A stretch of 64,000 nt of DNA, taken from contig JAGTXZ010000002.1 of NCBI GenBank assembly GCA_018398575.1, positions 1,738,501-1,802,500 of the forward strand, given 5' to 3'. Shown here one piece after another: positions 34,331-47,308 of the stretch; within the stretch, counting starts at the first letter, position 1, and every line of letters starts with the position of its first letter. The position numbers and the translations under genes were made by a program. The notes under the pieces are model-generated. The model saw only the letters and a program-made list of their open reading frames with translations, did not search any database and was not told the origin of the DNA. The stretch comes from Ampelomyces quisqualis (lineage: Eukaryota > Ascomycota > Dothideomycetes > Pleosporales > Phaeosphaeriaceae).

Positions 34331-36340
34331 GTTTGTTGTGTACCTTTCTTTGCTATCTATTTTTGTTCTTATAGATACTTTAAAGCTATTCTAACAACTT
34401 TGTATTTAGATCTGTTAAAGTTTAGATCTTTTACAATGCGCACTCTAATAGCCCTTTAGCGCGTCTCTACTAATTGTTCTAAATCTAAACGTTTATTCTT
34501 ATTCGCGTCTATAGTATTCTTAAGCTGCTTAGAGCACTAGCGTGCTACTAATTCTTCTACTAGTTATAGGATGTCCTGCCTATAGCTAGGGAGCATCTAG
34601 TCTTTAGTCCTGTTAGTAGATAGGCTCTAGTTAATAAGCTTTAGTTCTATTTTAGTATACTAATAGAACTTCTTTAACCTATTGCCTAGCGTTTAGCTTT
34701 AAAACAGTGCTCTATTAAGCCCCTTAAGGTTATACTAGCCCTTTTCTCTAACCTTATGTATTCTAAATAGCCCTTGCCATTTTAGAAGAAACTTACTAAG
34801 CACTAATTAGTTGTTTTTGTAGTAGGAATCTCTTAGTAACACTAGTATACTAACCTTTAACTTGTCTATCTGCGTAACTCTACTCTTATTAAAGTAGTTC
34901 TTATTATTATTTCTTAGTTAGATAGTTTTGGCAATAGACTCTTATAGTCTAATATCTCTCTTTTTAAATTAATAAGCCCTTATAGCTAAGAGTAAAGCTG
35001 TATTAGTTACTTTCTTCTAGAGTAGTGTTTACTAAGTTAGTATACATAATTCTACAGGCAGGACGTACTTATAACTACAAGTTAGAAAAGCTAGAGTCTT
35101 TTCTATAGCACGCTTAACGCTAGTCTAATTAGCCTATAGAACTTAGTCTAAGTAGTTAACCTATATCCTGCTAAGCTTCTTTAAGGTATCTACTATTAGC
35201 GCGTGTCCTTGTTTAATTAAGCCTTAACCCTATAGATAATAGGCGCTAGCTTCTACTCTATAGATTCTAAATTACTATTGCAGGTTAATTAGTAGATGCT
35301 TGTTTTCAAAGCCTCTATTAACTAAAATTTTATGTAGTAGGCCCTATTAGTAGAAGACTTTTTGTTCTAGAAACTTAACAATAGATGCTAAGTCTGCGTT
35401 TAATAAGGCTTTAGCTTTAACCTACTATGTTGTAGTATATTAGGCTACTAAAAGAAACTTCTTGCCTCTAGCTAGAGGCATATAGACTATATTTATTAAT
35501 ATCTAGCCAAAGAGCATTATTAGAAGCGTTGTTAGCTAGAGTTCTTCTTAAACTGTTACTAAGGCGTATACTTTACACTCTAGGCATAACGTAACGTAGG
35601 ACTTAACATCCTTATATTATCCTTCTTAATAATAACGCGCCTATACCTTACGCTATATACCTTCTTTCTTCTAGTAGCCTAATTTATTGTGCATAGCTTT
35701 AATAATAGCTAAACGTTTGTTAGGTTTGTCTATAATTTGCTGTAGCAGGCACCCTCTAGTTAGTATTAAGAACAGGTGCCTCTCTCTTACTGTTAACTTA
35801 AGTGCTCTTGTTATAAACTTTTTATTTTGGCTCTTAAAAGACTATTAGACTAACAGTAGAATAGAACCTAATAAGTCTAAGCCTAAGACTCTTTGCTATA
35901 GGCTTTATCTAGCAGGTTTTTCTTAAAACTAACGTTAGCCTTATATACTCTATAACGTAGATTGCATACGCGTAGCTGTAGAGTAATAGTAAGCTATACT
36001 AAATTTAAATAAGCGTTAATAAAATCCTTAATATCCTTCTCTAGCTTATAAGATGCCTTTTATCCTAGCTTCTTAGGTCTTCTTAAAAGAGCGTTAGCTA
36101 CTATGTTTTTCTCGCCTTTAATATAGACTATATCAAATTTCTATATATTAAGAAGCGCTAGCTACTGCGTAACAAAAGCTTCTAGTAAGTTAGTTATACT
36201 TTACTAAAGCTATGTAGCTAGCGTCTTTGCGTCTGTTTCTATAATAAACTTTACTCTATACAGATAGGTTTAAAACTTCTTTAGCGCTAGGAGTAAGGCT
36301 TTGCATTTATATTGTCCTAACTCCTAATTTTGTTTAGATT
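34331..36340 (-). pseudogene. G1 minus-strand copy: integrase and RNase H
   Basis: Homologous on the opposite strand to 22123-23786 and 62650-64000. The best landmarks on the plus strand are the complement of the Val-Leu-Pro-Ile-Glu-Leu block near 35045-35065 and of the RNase H start (Tyr/Lys-Cys-Lys-Ala-Leu) near 36300. It extends further 3' than copy A and shows a Lys/Arg-rich integrase tail between 34660 and 34330. Stops occur throughout. Confidence 0.72.
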
Positions 36341-37470
36341 TAAACTAAACCCTACTTTTGTACTAGATAAGGTGCTAACGACCCTTAAGATCTAGCTGCA
36401 TAAGAACTGCGCCCTAACCCTTTTTACTACTATTAACAGAAACAATAATTAGAAGTAATAGCTTATTATAAGAGAGAGAGATAAGTGCTAGTATAGAGTA
36501 TAGTATACACTTTAATTAATATATTATGCTTTACTATTCTAAAGACTAATTAAAGGGCGCATTCTTATAGAGTAGGTAGAATAGTAGCTCTAAAATAATA
36601 GTAAAATGCTTAATCTATACTCTATAATATACACATATACTAATAAACATTTAAATGTCTTTCTAGTCTCTATAGAGCAGCTAGAAGAGAATTTTCTTAA
36701 TTTTCTTGTGATTAGGATAGCAGCCAGCAGCGTTAACCTAATAACCTACTATAATTATAGATACGTAATAGAAATCTAATTTGTAACCTAATATTATAGC
36801 TCTTGCGCATTTAATATCTGCTAGTATAGCGTCTATATTATAGAGGTGCTCTGCAACATATTTTCTAATACCTAGTTTAATCTCTATTCTGTTATAGTAG
36901 CACTTTAGTCTCTTAATACAAACGTAATCTAAGTAAAGTCTATAGCGTTCTAAAATGTAATCTTAGTATATCTTGGTTATAACGCGTATAAATTTAGTAA
37001 CTAAGTTTATTATACCTATAGGTAGTGTACACTAGCGCACTAGTCTAATAGGTGTATAGAACACTATTACGTTCTAAGAGTTCTTATATAACTCTACTTA
37101 GTTATATCCTAAAAAGAAGTAAAGTAAGCTTATAATTACGCAACTAGCAAAATCTTTTACAAATTTATCTAGATTAAGTAATAGGTTTGCGTTGCAAATT
37201 GTAACCTTATTAATCTTTTGTATATTATTAATAAGCTAATATCCTTTGTCTTTCTTAGCTACTAGAAACTATAGGTTTTGGTACTAGCTTCTGTACAGTT
37301 TAAGAGCCTCTTAGTTAATATATTTTTATACTATTTTAACTCCTACTTCTCTAAGTTTTAAGAGGATAGAGAACTAATTAGCTTGCTACGCCTTGTAAGG
37401 AGCAGTGTTAATTTTAATTAGAAGTACTACCTTATAGCTAACTTGTTCTAATTTACTAAAGTTCTAGGCT
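36341..37470 (-). pseudogene. G1 minus-strand copy: reverse transcriptase
   Basis: Antisense counterpart of 14457-15600 and 61515-62640. The active-site region, complement of about 36917-36938, reads Tyr-Leu-Asp-Tyr-Val-Cys-Ile-Lys, so the second Asp is also lost here. The 5' limit near 37460 matches the start of the alignable RT segment in the other copies. Confidence 0.72.
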
Positions 37471-38599
37471 AGAGTAGCTTCTTATTAGTAAAGTAGCTTC
37501 TCTAGTATAGCTTGTTCTAATAGAAGCAAGTCTAAAGAGATCTTTATGTTTAACAAGCGTTTAGGCGTAAGCCTTGTGCCTCTAGAGAACTTTGCGTATT
37601 ATAGCTTAAAGTAGCTTAAAAATTAAGCGTTCTTCTTGTTTAGTACTAGTTAAGCGCGCGCACGTTCTTTTTAGTCTTTGTATCTCCTAATATCTCTTAG
37701 AACTTATCTTAAGTTATCTACTAGCTAGACCTTTTAAGCTTTTTGCTTGTGTAGAGTACTAATATTAAAAAAGACGTTATTTAACTATAGATTAGTTATA
37801 CACTTTAGCTAAATTATTATTACTTTAATAGGTAACCTTTTCTTGCTAGTTGCTTTACTAAGCTCTTTTTCCTAGAAGTTCTTAGCACTAATATTAATTC
37901 TAAGGCTCTAAGAGAGTTGCCTTACAACACTTACTATAATATTCTAGAAGTAATAACTTATACTATTACTAACAAGTACATATATTCTATTACTATTAAT
38001 AATAGTAATAGATCTATTGGGCCCTGCGTATATAGTGTCTACACTAGGCTACTAGAAGAACTATATTTCTAAGAGAATAATTAGTAATAAAGATTTCTGT
38101 TAGAGCTACTCTGTTCCTAACTTTATTACTAGCTAATTCTTGCTTAGAGTATTAGAGTCTATTTAAAGCTGTGTTAAGTTTAATTAATAGTTCTAGTCTA
38201 GCTGTGTAATAGGTTTAGATAGAAGTAAAACGCTAGCAATTACACTCCCCTAACGTTTCCTATAAGAGGCTCTAAGTAGAGTTCTAGCGCGTTAATCTAA
38301 TTACCTTTTATATACACAAATCTTGTACTATACTTACTATTCTTGCTAAAGACTTAGTAGTAGGTTAGCCTATTAGTTGCGTACTTAATTCTAGCTTAAG
38401 CGTCTATTAGAAAGAAGTTGCCTAAGATAATTAGGTTTGTGTATTCCTTAAGAATAAAGAAGCTAGTATAGATTTTAATCCTTCTAATAGTAATAGGCAC
38501 TCTCTATATAATGCCTAAGAACTCTTTAGTTAAACTGTTTACTGCTACTATTTTTACAGTTCTTATACTCTTTAGCAGAGACGTAATTAGAAGTATAGC

Positions 38600-38720
38600 T
38601 TATTCTGCTATTTCTCTTTTTATAGTGTTAAGCTTTGCGCCAGAGTTAATAAGGCTAAGAAACTAGGTTCCTTTAATATTAATAGGTACTTTTAGGCACT
38701 TTCTCCTAAGGTACTCTACG
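38600..38720 (-). pseudogene. G1 minus-strand copy: aspartic protease motif
   Basis: The complement of 38630-38660 reads Leu-Ile-Asn-Ser-Gly-Ala-Lys-Leu-Asn. It corresponds to Leu-Ile-Asn-Ser-Gly-Ala-Glu-Leu-Asn of copy B at 60313 onward. The catalytic Asp of DSG is Asn in both copies. The protease would process Gag-Pol. Confidence 0.7.
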
Positions 38721-40761
38721 CCTAAGGCTTAATTATACTCCTTCTAATAGTAAGTAGGCTTATAGAAGTCTTTGTTAGTAGTAAGCTTAAGGCCTAGTTT
38801 TTTATTGCGTTAGATGTGCCTTTTAATCTAGCTAATCTCTAAGTCTAACTACTGTTTAGTATTAATACTAAAGCACTTACTTACTTTTTTGTTTACTGCC
38901 TTAACTAGCACGTAGTCTAGAAGTAAGCCTTAGGTTAGTAAGTTAACACTAGTTCTTATAGTAGGTTAGTCTTTATCTAAGTCTTTATTAGCGCTTTTAA
39001 CTGTTATATAGCGCGTTAGAGTAACTAAAAGGTTCTTAAACTTAGCTAGCGTATAGCTTACTTAAAATAGTTTCTTCTTAACCTCTAGCATGTTACTAAT
39101 ACTATTCTTAAGTAGTAATAGAACTAAGGTGTTAAGAATACACTAGATAACTAATTAGGCGTTAGCCTTAAATTTCTAAACTAGACGCTACTTCTTTAGA
39201 TTCTTCTTCTTTTGTTTTACAGCTTAGGTAGGCTTTAACAGCCCTTTAGTTAGCTAGGTAACATATTCTATTTCTATATCTTCTAATCTATTGTTGCTTA
39301 CAAATTAAACTAAGTAGTCTTACCCTAACTTTTTACTTATAAAGTAGCTATTATTTCTATCTCTAGAACTTTTTTAGTATAGGATCCTATTAACTAGTTT
39401 CTAAGGTAGCTTCTGAACCTAAACCTAACTGTATACAGGCTGACTGTTACTACGCTTTACTTAATTTTAGCTAACAACTACAGCTAATACTAAGCTACTG
39501 TTAGTAAGAAGTTCTTTAGATTTAGTTATAAGGTAGTCTAATATATCCTAATACTTGTTATAGTTTACTTCTAACAACGCTCCTAAGGTATTAGGTACTA
39601 GCTGTATAGAGACTGCGTTGTTCTTAATAGAAATAGAAAGACTAGGTCTGCCTATAAACTTAGATTTAACCTTAAAAGAGTTAACGTTACATTTTAGAAA
39701 GTACTTCTTAATCTTAGCTAAAATAGGCTTAGCCTATTATGCATTGCTAAGGCTAATAACTTAGCCCTATAAATTGTTAGGTGTCTTCTATTAGAGTATG
39801 TTACGTTTGTTAAGAAAGCACTAGCTATTAGTAATAAAGCCTCTTAGTATTAGGCAGTTCTGCTTTAAATGCCTAGTCTTATTACAAACCTAACAGTTTA
39901 TCCTAAAGCTGCTTAGTAGTCTTCTACTAGAACGTTTCTGCTAGTAGCTCTAATTGTTATTTAAGTAGCTATAGCTCTAGCTGTTGCGCTAATAGTTAAT
40001 ATTTCTCTGTGCTTACTACTATTGCCCGTAGTTCTAATAGCTCTAGTTCTATAGAGCTAGCTAAGGTATATATAGTTACAGAGCTTCTAATTGTTCTTTA
40101 GTTTGCTTGCAAACTAAAATGTAAATAACTAGATTATTTATAAGCTCTGCTTTGCAAGAGGTCTATTGCATACTCTACAGCTACTACTTAATAGTTATTT
40201 AGTAAAGCCTAAGCTATAGTATCTTATCTACAAGGTTATTTACTTTATTCTTTATAGGTATTGCGCTAGAAAGAGTTTACTTACGCTAGTTCTTAGATAG
40301 AGTAATCTTTGCTAGCAACTAAAGAGTAGTAAGTTAGAAGTTTATTCCTAAGTTAATTCTAGGTTTAAAGTTGTTTTGTTGCAGTAGAGCTAATAGTTGT
40401 TTAGTTACTAGTTTTACTTTAAACTCTACCTCTAGTTTAAAGGCTCTTATAGCTTCTGCTAGATTTAACATACGCGCTTCTTTCTCTACTTCTAGGCGCT
40501 TTACTAGATACTTTTAGATCTTTTTATACTTAAAGTCCTTTAGAGTGTCTGTTTTTAGGCTAAACTTCTCTAGAACTCTTATTGCGTTTTAGAGTAGCAG
40601 TCTCTTAACAAGGTAGTAGCTGCAACAGTTCTTATTAATAGTGCCTACTTTAAGACACCTTTTACTGCGAATTTAAAAGTTCTGCAGGTAGTCTCTAATC
40701 TTTAGGTCTAATCTTATTTAGTACTAGCCTAGCTAGTATTTAAAGTACTCTATATATTCTT
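38721..40761 (-). pseudogene. G1 minus-strand copy: gag 3' part and gag-pro region
   Basis: Antisense to about 58200-60230 of copy B. No zinc knuckle or other named motif could be resolved; the region is full of TAG/TAA. It ends at the left target duplication of the nested G2 element and resumes at 47309. Confidence 0.6.
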
Positions 40762-40766
40762 CTTGT
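40762..40766. repeat. Target site duplication CTTGT, left
   Basis: CTTGT directly before the left G2 LTR, repeated exactly at 47309-47313 directly after the right LTR. Confidence 0.92.
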
Positions 40767-40953
40767 TGTAATAGGCTAGGCTTTGCCTAGCCCTTTGTCT
40801 TCTTAGAAAGAGCTTAGTCTAGCCTTACTACCTCTTTATAGACTAGCACGCACAGAGAGTATATAAACCTCTTCTGTAACTAGTAGAGAAGCTTAAGGAA
40901 TATAACTCTTTCTAGGACCTTATTATTCTATCTTTACAGGCTAGCCTATAACA
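40767..40953 (+). repeat. 5' LTR of G2 copy B (187 bp)
   Basis: TGTAATAGGCTAGG to CCTATAACA. It has a TATA-like AGTATATAAAC near 40857 that may have been the element promoter. Confidence 0.93.
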
Positions 40954-42160
40954 ATTGTATTTTTTCCTAATACAACAACAACTGCAGAATAGCTCTATCT
41001 AACTAATACTCTAACACTAAGTTAGAGCCTAAAGGGCAAGAGTCTTAAACTAACCTTTAGGCTTACTATGCTCTGTTAGACAGTTACCTTTAAGCTATAG
41101 AGAACTAAATTAACGCTCTAGAGACAGTACTCTAGTTTCTTGTTACTTAACTTATAAACTCTTCTTTCCTCTCTTTAGCCTCTACGCTAAACCCTCCTCT
41201 AGTACCTTACAACGCATAAACTGCTAGAAATTTAACGCTTACTACTTCTGCTCTTTCTCTAGTCTAATGTAAGCTGCTACTTTTAGGCAACCTATTTTTA
41301 GGTAACAAGTTCTACTTTACTGCCTAAAAGGTTACTATAACCTATAAGCTTAAGACTAAGTCTGCTTTTATTAGAAGCGCCTAGGACTAATATACCTTTA
41401 TTTAGGCTAACTTGTTACTAAAAGTCTAACAAGAAGTTACCTTCTATTACGCTAGCAGAGAAGAAGTAAGTAATTAGAACTCTGTAAACTTTATAAAGTA
41501 TCTTACTTTCTGCTATAGAGATAAGCATAGTAAAGAACATACTTAAGCAGTTTTAGAAAGGCTGCACTAGGCTAGAAAAGAGTTCTTTACTAACTTCTTT
41601 CTGCGCTTTAAGTCTCTTCTCTTGTAATATAAAAGAGCAATATAGAATAATAAATAGCAACTTAATAAATTATAACGCGCTCTAAACTACTGTCTATAAC
41701 AAGTTACTCTTTACTGCAGTATTTCCTATACTAATTACAACTAGGTAGTAGCAGAATATTAATCTATTACAATTAACTTAAAAACTGTAGCTATTAAGGA
41801 GTATTAACACTTATACACAAAAGAAAAGACTTAGGTAAAGAAAGACTTAAACAAGGACGTTAAGATAGTAATAGTATCTGCAGTTAGTATAGGTTTAGAA
41901 ACAAAAAAACAGGTTAAGGCCTAGTAAGCAAATAGTGCAGGCTAACTTTAGTTAAAAAACTAGGTTTCTAAGAGGCTCTATAAGTAGCGTTGTAATAGTA
42001 ATTTATGCATGTGTTGTAGTAAGTAAGGACACTGCGTGCAGAGCTATCTAAACGTAGTATAGATTTACGCTGTTAGCGCTTTGCGTAGTAAGAAAGCTCT
42101 AACAAAGATTTTAAAAAACTAGTAGCTTCTACTTTCTTAAAGAGATAGAAGCGCCTCTTA
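40954..42160 (+). pseudogene. G2 copy B gag remnant with zinc knuckle
   Basis: A stop-rich forward frame ends in a nearly preserved CX2CX4HX4C knuckle at 42006-42047: Cys-Met-Cys-Cys-Ser-Lys-stop-Gly-His-Cys-Val-Gln-Ser-Tyr. The fourth ligand Cys has become Tyr (TGT to TAT) and one CAG has become TAA/TAG. Gag binds and packages element RNA. Confidence 0.72.
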
Positions 42161-45100
42161 GATAGCGTTAGTAAAGAGAACAGAGAATAAGAGACGCTAC
42201 TTAACTACTTTAATAGCAACCTATTTCTTATTCTACTATTACTAGATAGCGCTACTAACGTAAACGCCTTAGTAGATATAGGATATAAGTGTTACAGCGC
42301 TATTAACGCTGCGCTTGCAGATAGAATAAAAGTACGCACTACTAATATTCTGCTACAACGCCTAAAGTAGGCTGCTATAAATAGTACGCCTACGCTAATT
42401 AATTAAATTGTGTTCTTAGACTATAATATTAATAGTTAGCAATTACAATTAGTTGCTTACTTAGTCTCTAGCCTTACCTATAACTTAATTCTAGGAAAAC
42501 TATAGCTAGCCTATAAAGAGGTAGCTATTTATGTAACTAACAGCATAATAACTATTAGGTAGGCTAGAAACCTACTAGTAAAGGAAAAGGCCTACTACAC
42601 TGTTCTACTACTCTTAAAAGAGATTAGCGCTACTAAGGCAACATAGAAGTTTTATAACTATTTTAAGTTATAAAAGCGCTACACAATATTTACTATAACT
42701 AGTATCTACGCTATAATGTATATGTTAAGTAAGTTACCTAAGAAGTAAATATTAACAACCTTACTCTTACTACAGATTTTAGACTTTATAGATGTTTTTA
42801 ATAAACGCTTTGCCTTTAGTCTGCCTTTATACAAGAGCTAAATAGACTATTATATCTAACTCTAACTAAGCAAAGATAAGAAGACCTTAGACTTTTCTTA
42901 GAGTCTGTTATACTCTATGCTTTGCAATTAGCTAATAGAGCTGTAATAGTAAGTTACAGACCTCTTAAATAAGAGCTAGATCTGCGCTAGCTCTTCTGCA
43001 GTAAAAGCTCTAGTTCTACTAGTAAAGAAGGCTTTAGGTGTATAGCGCCTTTGTGTTAACTACTAGGCTCTAAATAAAATTACAAAAGTAGATTAATACC
43101 TACTTCTGTTAATTAAAAAAACCTTTTGTATACTTTCTTAGGCAAGGTAGTTTACAAAGGTTAATATTTACTTAGCCTTCTACTAGATAAGAGTTGTAGT
43201 AAAAGATAAGCACTTTATAGCATTTTGTACACACTTTAGCTTCTTTAAGTAGCTTATTTATCTTATAGAACTTTTTAGTGCACTTTTTTCTTTTTAGCGT
43301 TATATTAATACTGCTCTTAAAGAAACGCTAAGAGACTTTGCTATAGTATACCTAGATAATATACTTATCTACTCTAGCAGTTTACTTAAAGACTACTATA
43401 GTAAAGTGTAATAGGTCTTCTAACTTCTCTAAGACGCTTGTCTGTACCTAGACCTTAAGAAGTGTGCTTTTGCAATAAAGATAGTTAAGTATTTAGAATA
43501 TGTTATTTAGGCAGAATAAGCTGTTTAGCTTAACCTTACTAAGGTATAGGCTATTATAGAATAGAAGCCTTTAACATCTTCTTAAGAAGTCTAAAGTTTT
43601 CTTAGGTTTGCTAACTTCTATAAAAACTTTGTTCTAAATTTCTCTAGCGCTGCAGCCTTTTTGCATACGTTAACAAAAAAGAATACTGCCTTTTTATAAA
43701 CAACTAAAGCGTAACACGCGTTTAACTACTTAAAGCGTGTCTTTAGCTCTAAACTAGTCTTAACTTAGTAGAACCTTGCGCAGCCTATAGTAGTAGAAGC
43801 AAATAGCTCTAAAGGTGCTCTTAAAAGGTGCTTTTTGTAGAATGTTAATAGAGTACTTTACTCTATTATATACTACTCTACATTCTTATTACTAGTATAA
43901 CGCAACTATACTATCTATAACAAAGAGCTTATAGTAGTTATTAAATGCTTTAAAGTATAGACGCTAGAGCTTTTAAGTATCTACAAACTATTTACTATTC
44001 TTTTAAACTATAAGAATCTAAAATACTTTACAACTACGCAATTGCTTATAGAGTAATAATAATATTAGTTAGAACTGCTGTCTAAATTCTACTTTTACTT
44101 TTAGTACTGCCTAGAGCGCTTTACTACTTGTCTAGACGCGCTAAGCTAGCGTAAGCAAAATGTGTAAGGTTACATGCTGCAACTAGAGCGTGTTATAACT
44201 CTACTTTTTGTCTAGTATATGTCTATACAGCCTAATAAGAGAAACTGTCTACTTTTTCTAAAAAATCTTCTCTTCTTAAACTAGCATATGCAAGAGCTTT
44301 AGAATAAGGCTATGCGCTAGGATAAGATATATAAAGCCTATCTACAAGCACTACACTAGAGCGCTAGAGTGTTTTTATTAGAAGCTAAGACAAATTAATA
44401 AGTTAGTAACTATAACGTCTCTATATATAGCGCGCTTTAGTAGTAAAGTATAATATAGCTGCTAAGGTAAAAGCTACTTACTATAATAGTTATTTAGCAA
44501 GCACACAACTTAAACTTAGCTAGTTACCTAAGCAAAAATAAGATGTTTTAAATCCTGCGTTAAGACTATTATTAAGACAGAATAGCTGTAAATGTTACTT
44601 AATTTATCTATAACTACTAGTACTATAAAGCGTATACATCTTAGCTCTAAAGGCAAAGTCTTTTGCAGCCTATTCTAGTTGCAGATTAATACTAGGCCTA
44701 AATCTTAATAGATTTTATAGTAAACCTTCTACAAGCTTACAAAACCTTCCTTTAATTTCTTTTAGTTATTACAAATAGGCTGTTTAAGTACGTGTAGCTA
44801 GAAGCTGTATATTCTATAAAGGCTAAAGATTGCGCAAAGCAATTTAAGAAAGTCTAGTAGTAGTTTTATAAGTTTCTAAGTAGTATAATTAGCAACTGTA
44901 GCTTAGACTAGCTAGGCAACTTTTAGAAAACCCTGTGTAAACTTATAAGTATTAAACAACTCTTATCTATAGCACATTACTCTTAAACAGACAGCAGCAT
45001 AGAATAAGTAAACTAAAAAGTGTAATTAGTCTTTAGAGTTATAGTAAATCTTTTCTAAACAAATTAGCTCTAATACTTTATAGTATGCTAGCTAGCGCTA

Positions 45101-45560
45101 AATAACAGAAATTCTTCTGCAACTAGTGTAAGCCTAAACTTACTACTTAATAGGTATAATATACTGCTAATTTAGTCTAGTAATATTCTAAAGCTATTAC
45201 TTACAATAGTAAAGAGAAGAGTAGTCTAGTTTATGCGCTACCTGCAGGAAGAGATAGTAATAGCCTAAGCAGCAATCTTATATACCTAGTAAAAACAATA
45301 GAAGGCTATAGATTAAGCACGCTAACTAGCACATTAATATTAAGTTAGAGATAGAGTATAGTTTTCTATAAGAAACGTTAAAACTGTGCAGAAAAGTAAA
45401 AAGTTAGACTAGCTATAGGTTAAGTACACTGTAGTTGCTGTCCTATCTCTACTTACAGTTACTCTAGATTTACCTAGAAGTCTTTACAAAACAGTATAGG
45501 TTAACCTTATTAGATTAGCTTTAAAAGATCTACTCTTAAGCTAAGTCTTCTAAGACTCTA
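42161..45560 (+). pseudogene. G2 copy B pol remnant: protease, RT, RNase H, integrase
   Basis: Protease: Val-Asp-Ile-Gly at 42272-42283, a DTG box with Thr changed to Ile. RT: Tyr-Leu-Asp-Asn-Ile-Leu-Ile-Tyr-Ser at 43349-43375, the YLDD box with the second Asp now Asn. RNase H lies around 43780-44150. Integrase: Phe-stop-Lys near 44920, then His-Tyr-Ser-stop-Thr-Asp at 44975-44992 (HPQTDG) and Glu-stop-Val-Asn (ERVNQ). The integrase part pairs with 960-1250. Each stop is of the CAG/CAA/TGG-to-TAG/TAA type. Confidence 0.8.
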
Positions 45561-47121
45561 GACTAGGACTAGCCTTAGAACTAGAGGACAAGGACAAAAA
45601 TCTGCGCAAATAAGAAGTAGAAGAGATACTCTAAGAGAAAAACGTACGTAGCTACAACAAGAGACAAGTGCTAGTTAAGTAGAAAAGATAAATTATACTA
45701 TTATAGCACTCTAAGAAAGACTTCTTAGATATAGAAGCACTTTATATATTTAAATGCAAGAGAACAAAGTATTTACAAAGTAACATTACTTAGAAAATAG
45801 TAGGCAGAAAAATTTAGAGCTGTATAGGCTATAGAAGGTTTATTTTTTAGCTCTAAAGAGTAGCTACCTAGAGGACAGCTAGGCTCTTATAGTAGACTCT
45901 AAGGAATTAACCTAAAGGCATAACAAAACTACACTAGCTTAGAACTAGTCTTTACTAAAGAGTAACTTATTATTATTAAAAGACGCAGAGTAGTAATAGT
46001 AGTAATAGGCTAGGCCTAGAAGGTTATTGCTAAAGCCTAGAGGCAACGCTGCGCGCAGCTTAAAGTAGAAAGAGATAAAAGTAGTAGTAAGAGCAGCGCA
46101 GAAGAAGGCCTAACACAAACTCTAGTTAGTACTTTTATAGATAGAAGACAGGCTAGCTACTATATATATTCTAGTTAGCTATAATCTTACGCTACAACGC
46201 TATTATCTTCTGTATACCTTAGCCTAATATGTTTAGAGCAGAAACTAAGTTATTTACCTAGTTCTTGCAGCTAGGCGTTATAATAATAAGAGATAACAAC
46301 AGAGTATTAGAGGTAGAGCTAAAGGCTAAGGCTATTACGCTGCTGTTTTAAGTAAGCTAGTAAGCTGCCTTAAAGTTAAGCTTAGTATTATAGAACTATA
46401 GTAAGTTAGCAGAATAGTTGTAAAACAAGTGTAGCTAAAAAACTACTTACAGCCTTTAAGTACGTAGGAGCGCACATACTAGCCTTCTTAATATATACTT
46501 TTATATTCTTACTGTTAGTAATAAGCTTATAGGCCTTAAGAGCTGCGCAAAGAGCTAGATGCGCAGAGAGCTAGCCTGTAAATAACTTGCAATAGTATTT
46601 TACTATATAACAAAAGCTACACTTCTTACTACTATTCTATACACAGTTAATATAGCTGCAAACTGCGCACTTTTTAACGCATAATAAGTAGTTAAACTGC
46701 ACGCGCTTTAGCGTTGCAGCCTTGTTATTAGAGTTACTAGTTACTTTATAACTGCCTATATAGTAATAGCGCCTTAAGAGTGTAATAGGGTTAAAAGAAA
46801 AGCGCTTGGAGCGCGTAGGAGACAACATTAGAAAGCAATTAACAGGTTAATTGTTAGAAAAGCAAGTGCAGTTAGTATGCAGTCTAGGCGTAGTCTAAAG
46901 GTAGAAAAAGAACTAAAGAAAGATAGTGTTAGTAGTACAGAAACTAGAACAGAGCTAGCTAAGCACTAACACAAAATTACAGTAGGCGCACAGACGTACA
47001 CGCATAGTAGGTAGCTAAGTAACAAGTAGCGCTAGAATAACTTTAGCCTGTCTTTGCAACGCAATTGCTACACTATAACAGTGCAGGCTCTTACATTAAG
47101 AAGAGAGTAAGTAAAGAGGTA
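45561..47121 (+). other. G2 copy B 3' internal region
   Basis: Conserved between copies (matches 1640-3202) but without a domain I recognise. Forward frames are broken. Open minus-strand frames at the same place in both copies (2717-2905 and 46637-46828) are antisense and probably fortuitous. The region ends in a purine-rich tract AAGAAGAGAGTAAGTAAAGA (47099-47118) just before the 3' LTR. Confidence 0.6.
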
Positions 47122-47308
47122 TGTAATAGGCTAGGCTTTACCTAGCTCTTTACCTTTTTAGGAAGAGCTTAGTCTAGCCTTACTACTTCTTTATAGACTA
47201 GCACGCACAGAGAGTATATAAACCCCTTCTGTAACTAGTAAAGAAGCTTAAGAAATACAACTCTTTCTAGCACCTTATTATTCTATCTTTGCGGGCTAGC
47301 CTATAACA
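47122..47308 (+). repeat. 3' LTR of G2 copy B (187 bp)
   Basis: Same length as 40767-40953, with TG...CA termini, followed by target duplication CTTGT at 47309-47313. Confidence 0.93.

Larger units (their letters stand above)
40767..47308 (+). mobile_element. Complete Ty3/Gypsy retrotransposon G2, copy B (6.5 kb, RIPed)
   Basis: Two 187-bp LTRs, a perfect 5-bp duplication CTTGT, and gag, protease, RT, RNase H and integrase remnants in that order on the plus strand, the Ty3/Gypsy order. The integrase is followed by about 1.6 kb (45500-47100) without a recognised domain. It is inserted in the gag region of the G1 minus-strand copy; removing it restores alignment with 58130-58210. All frames are broken. 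The internal part has only one other copy in the window, at 1-3389. Confidence 0.93.
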
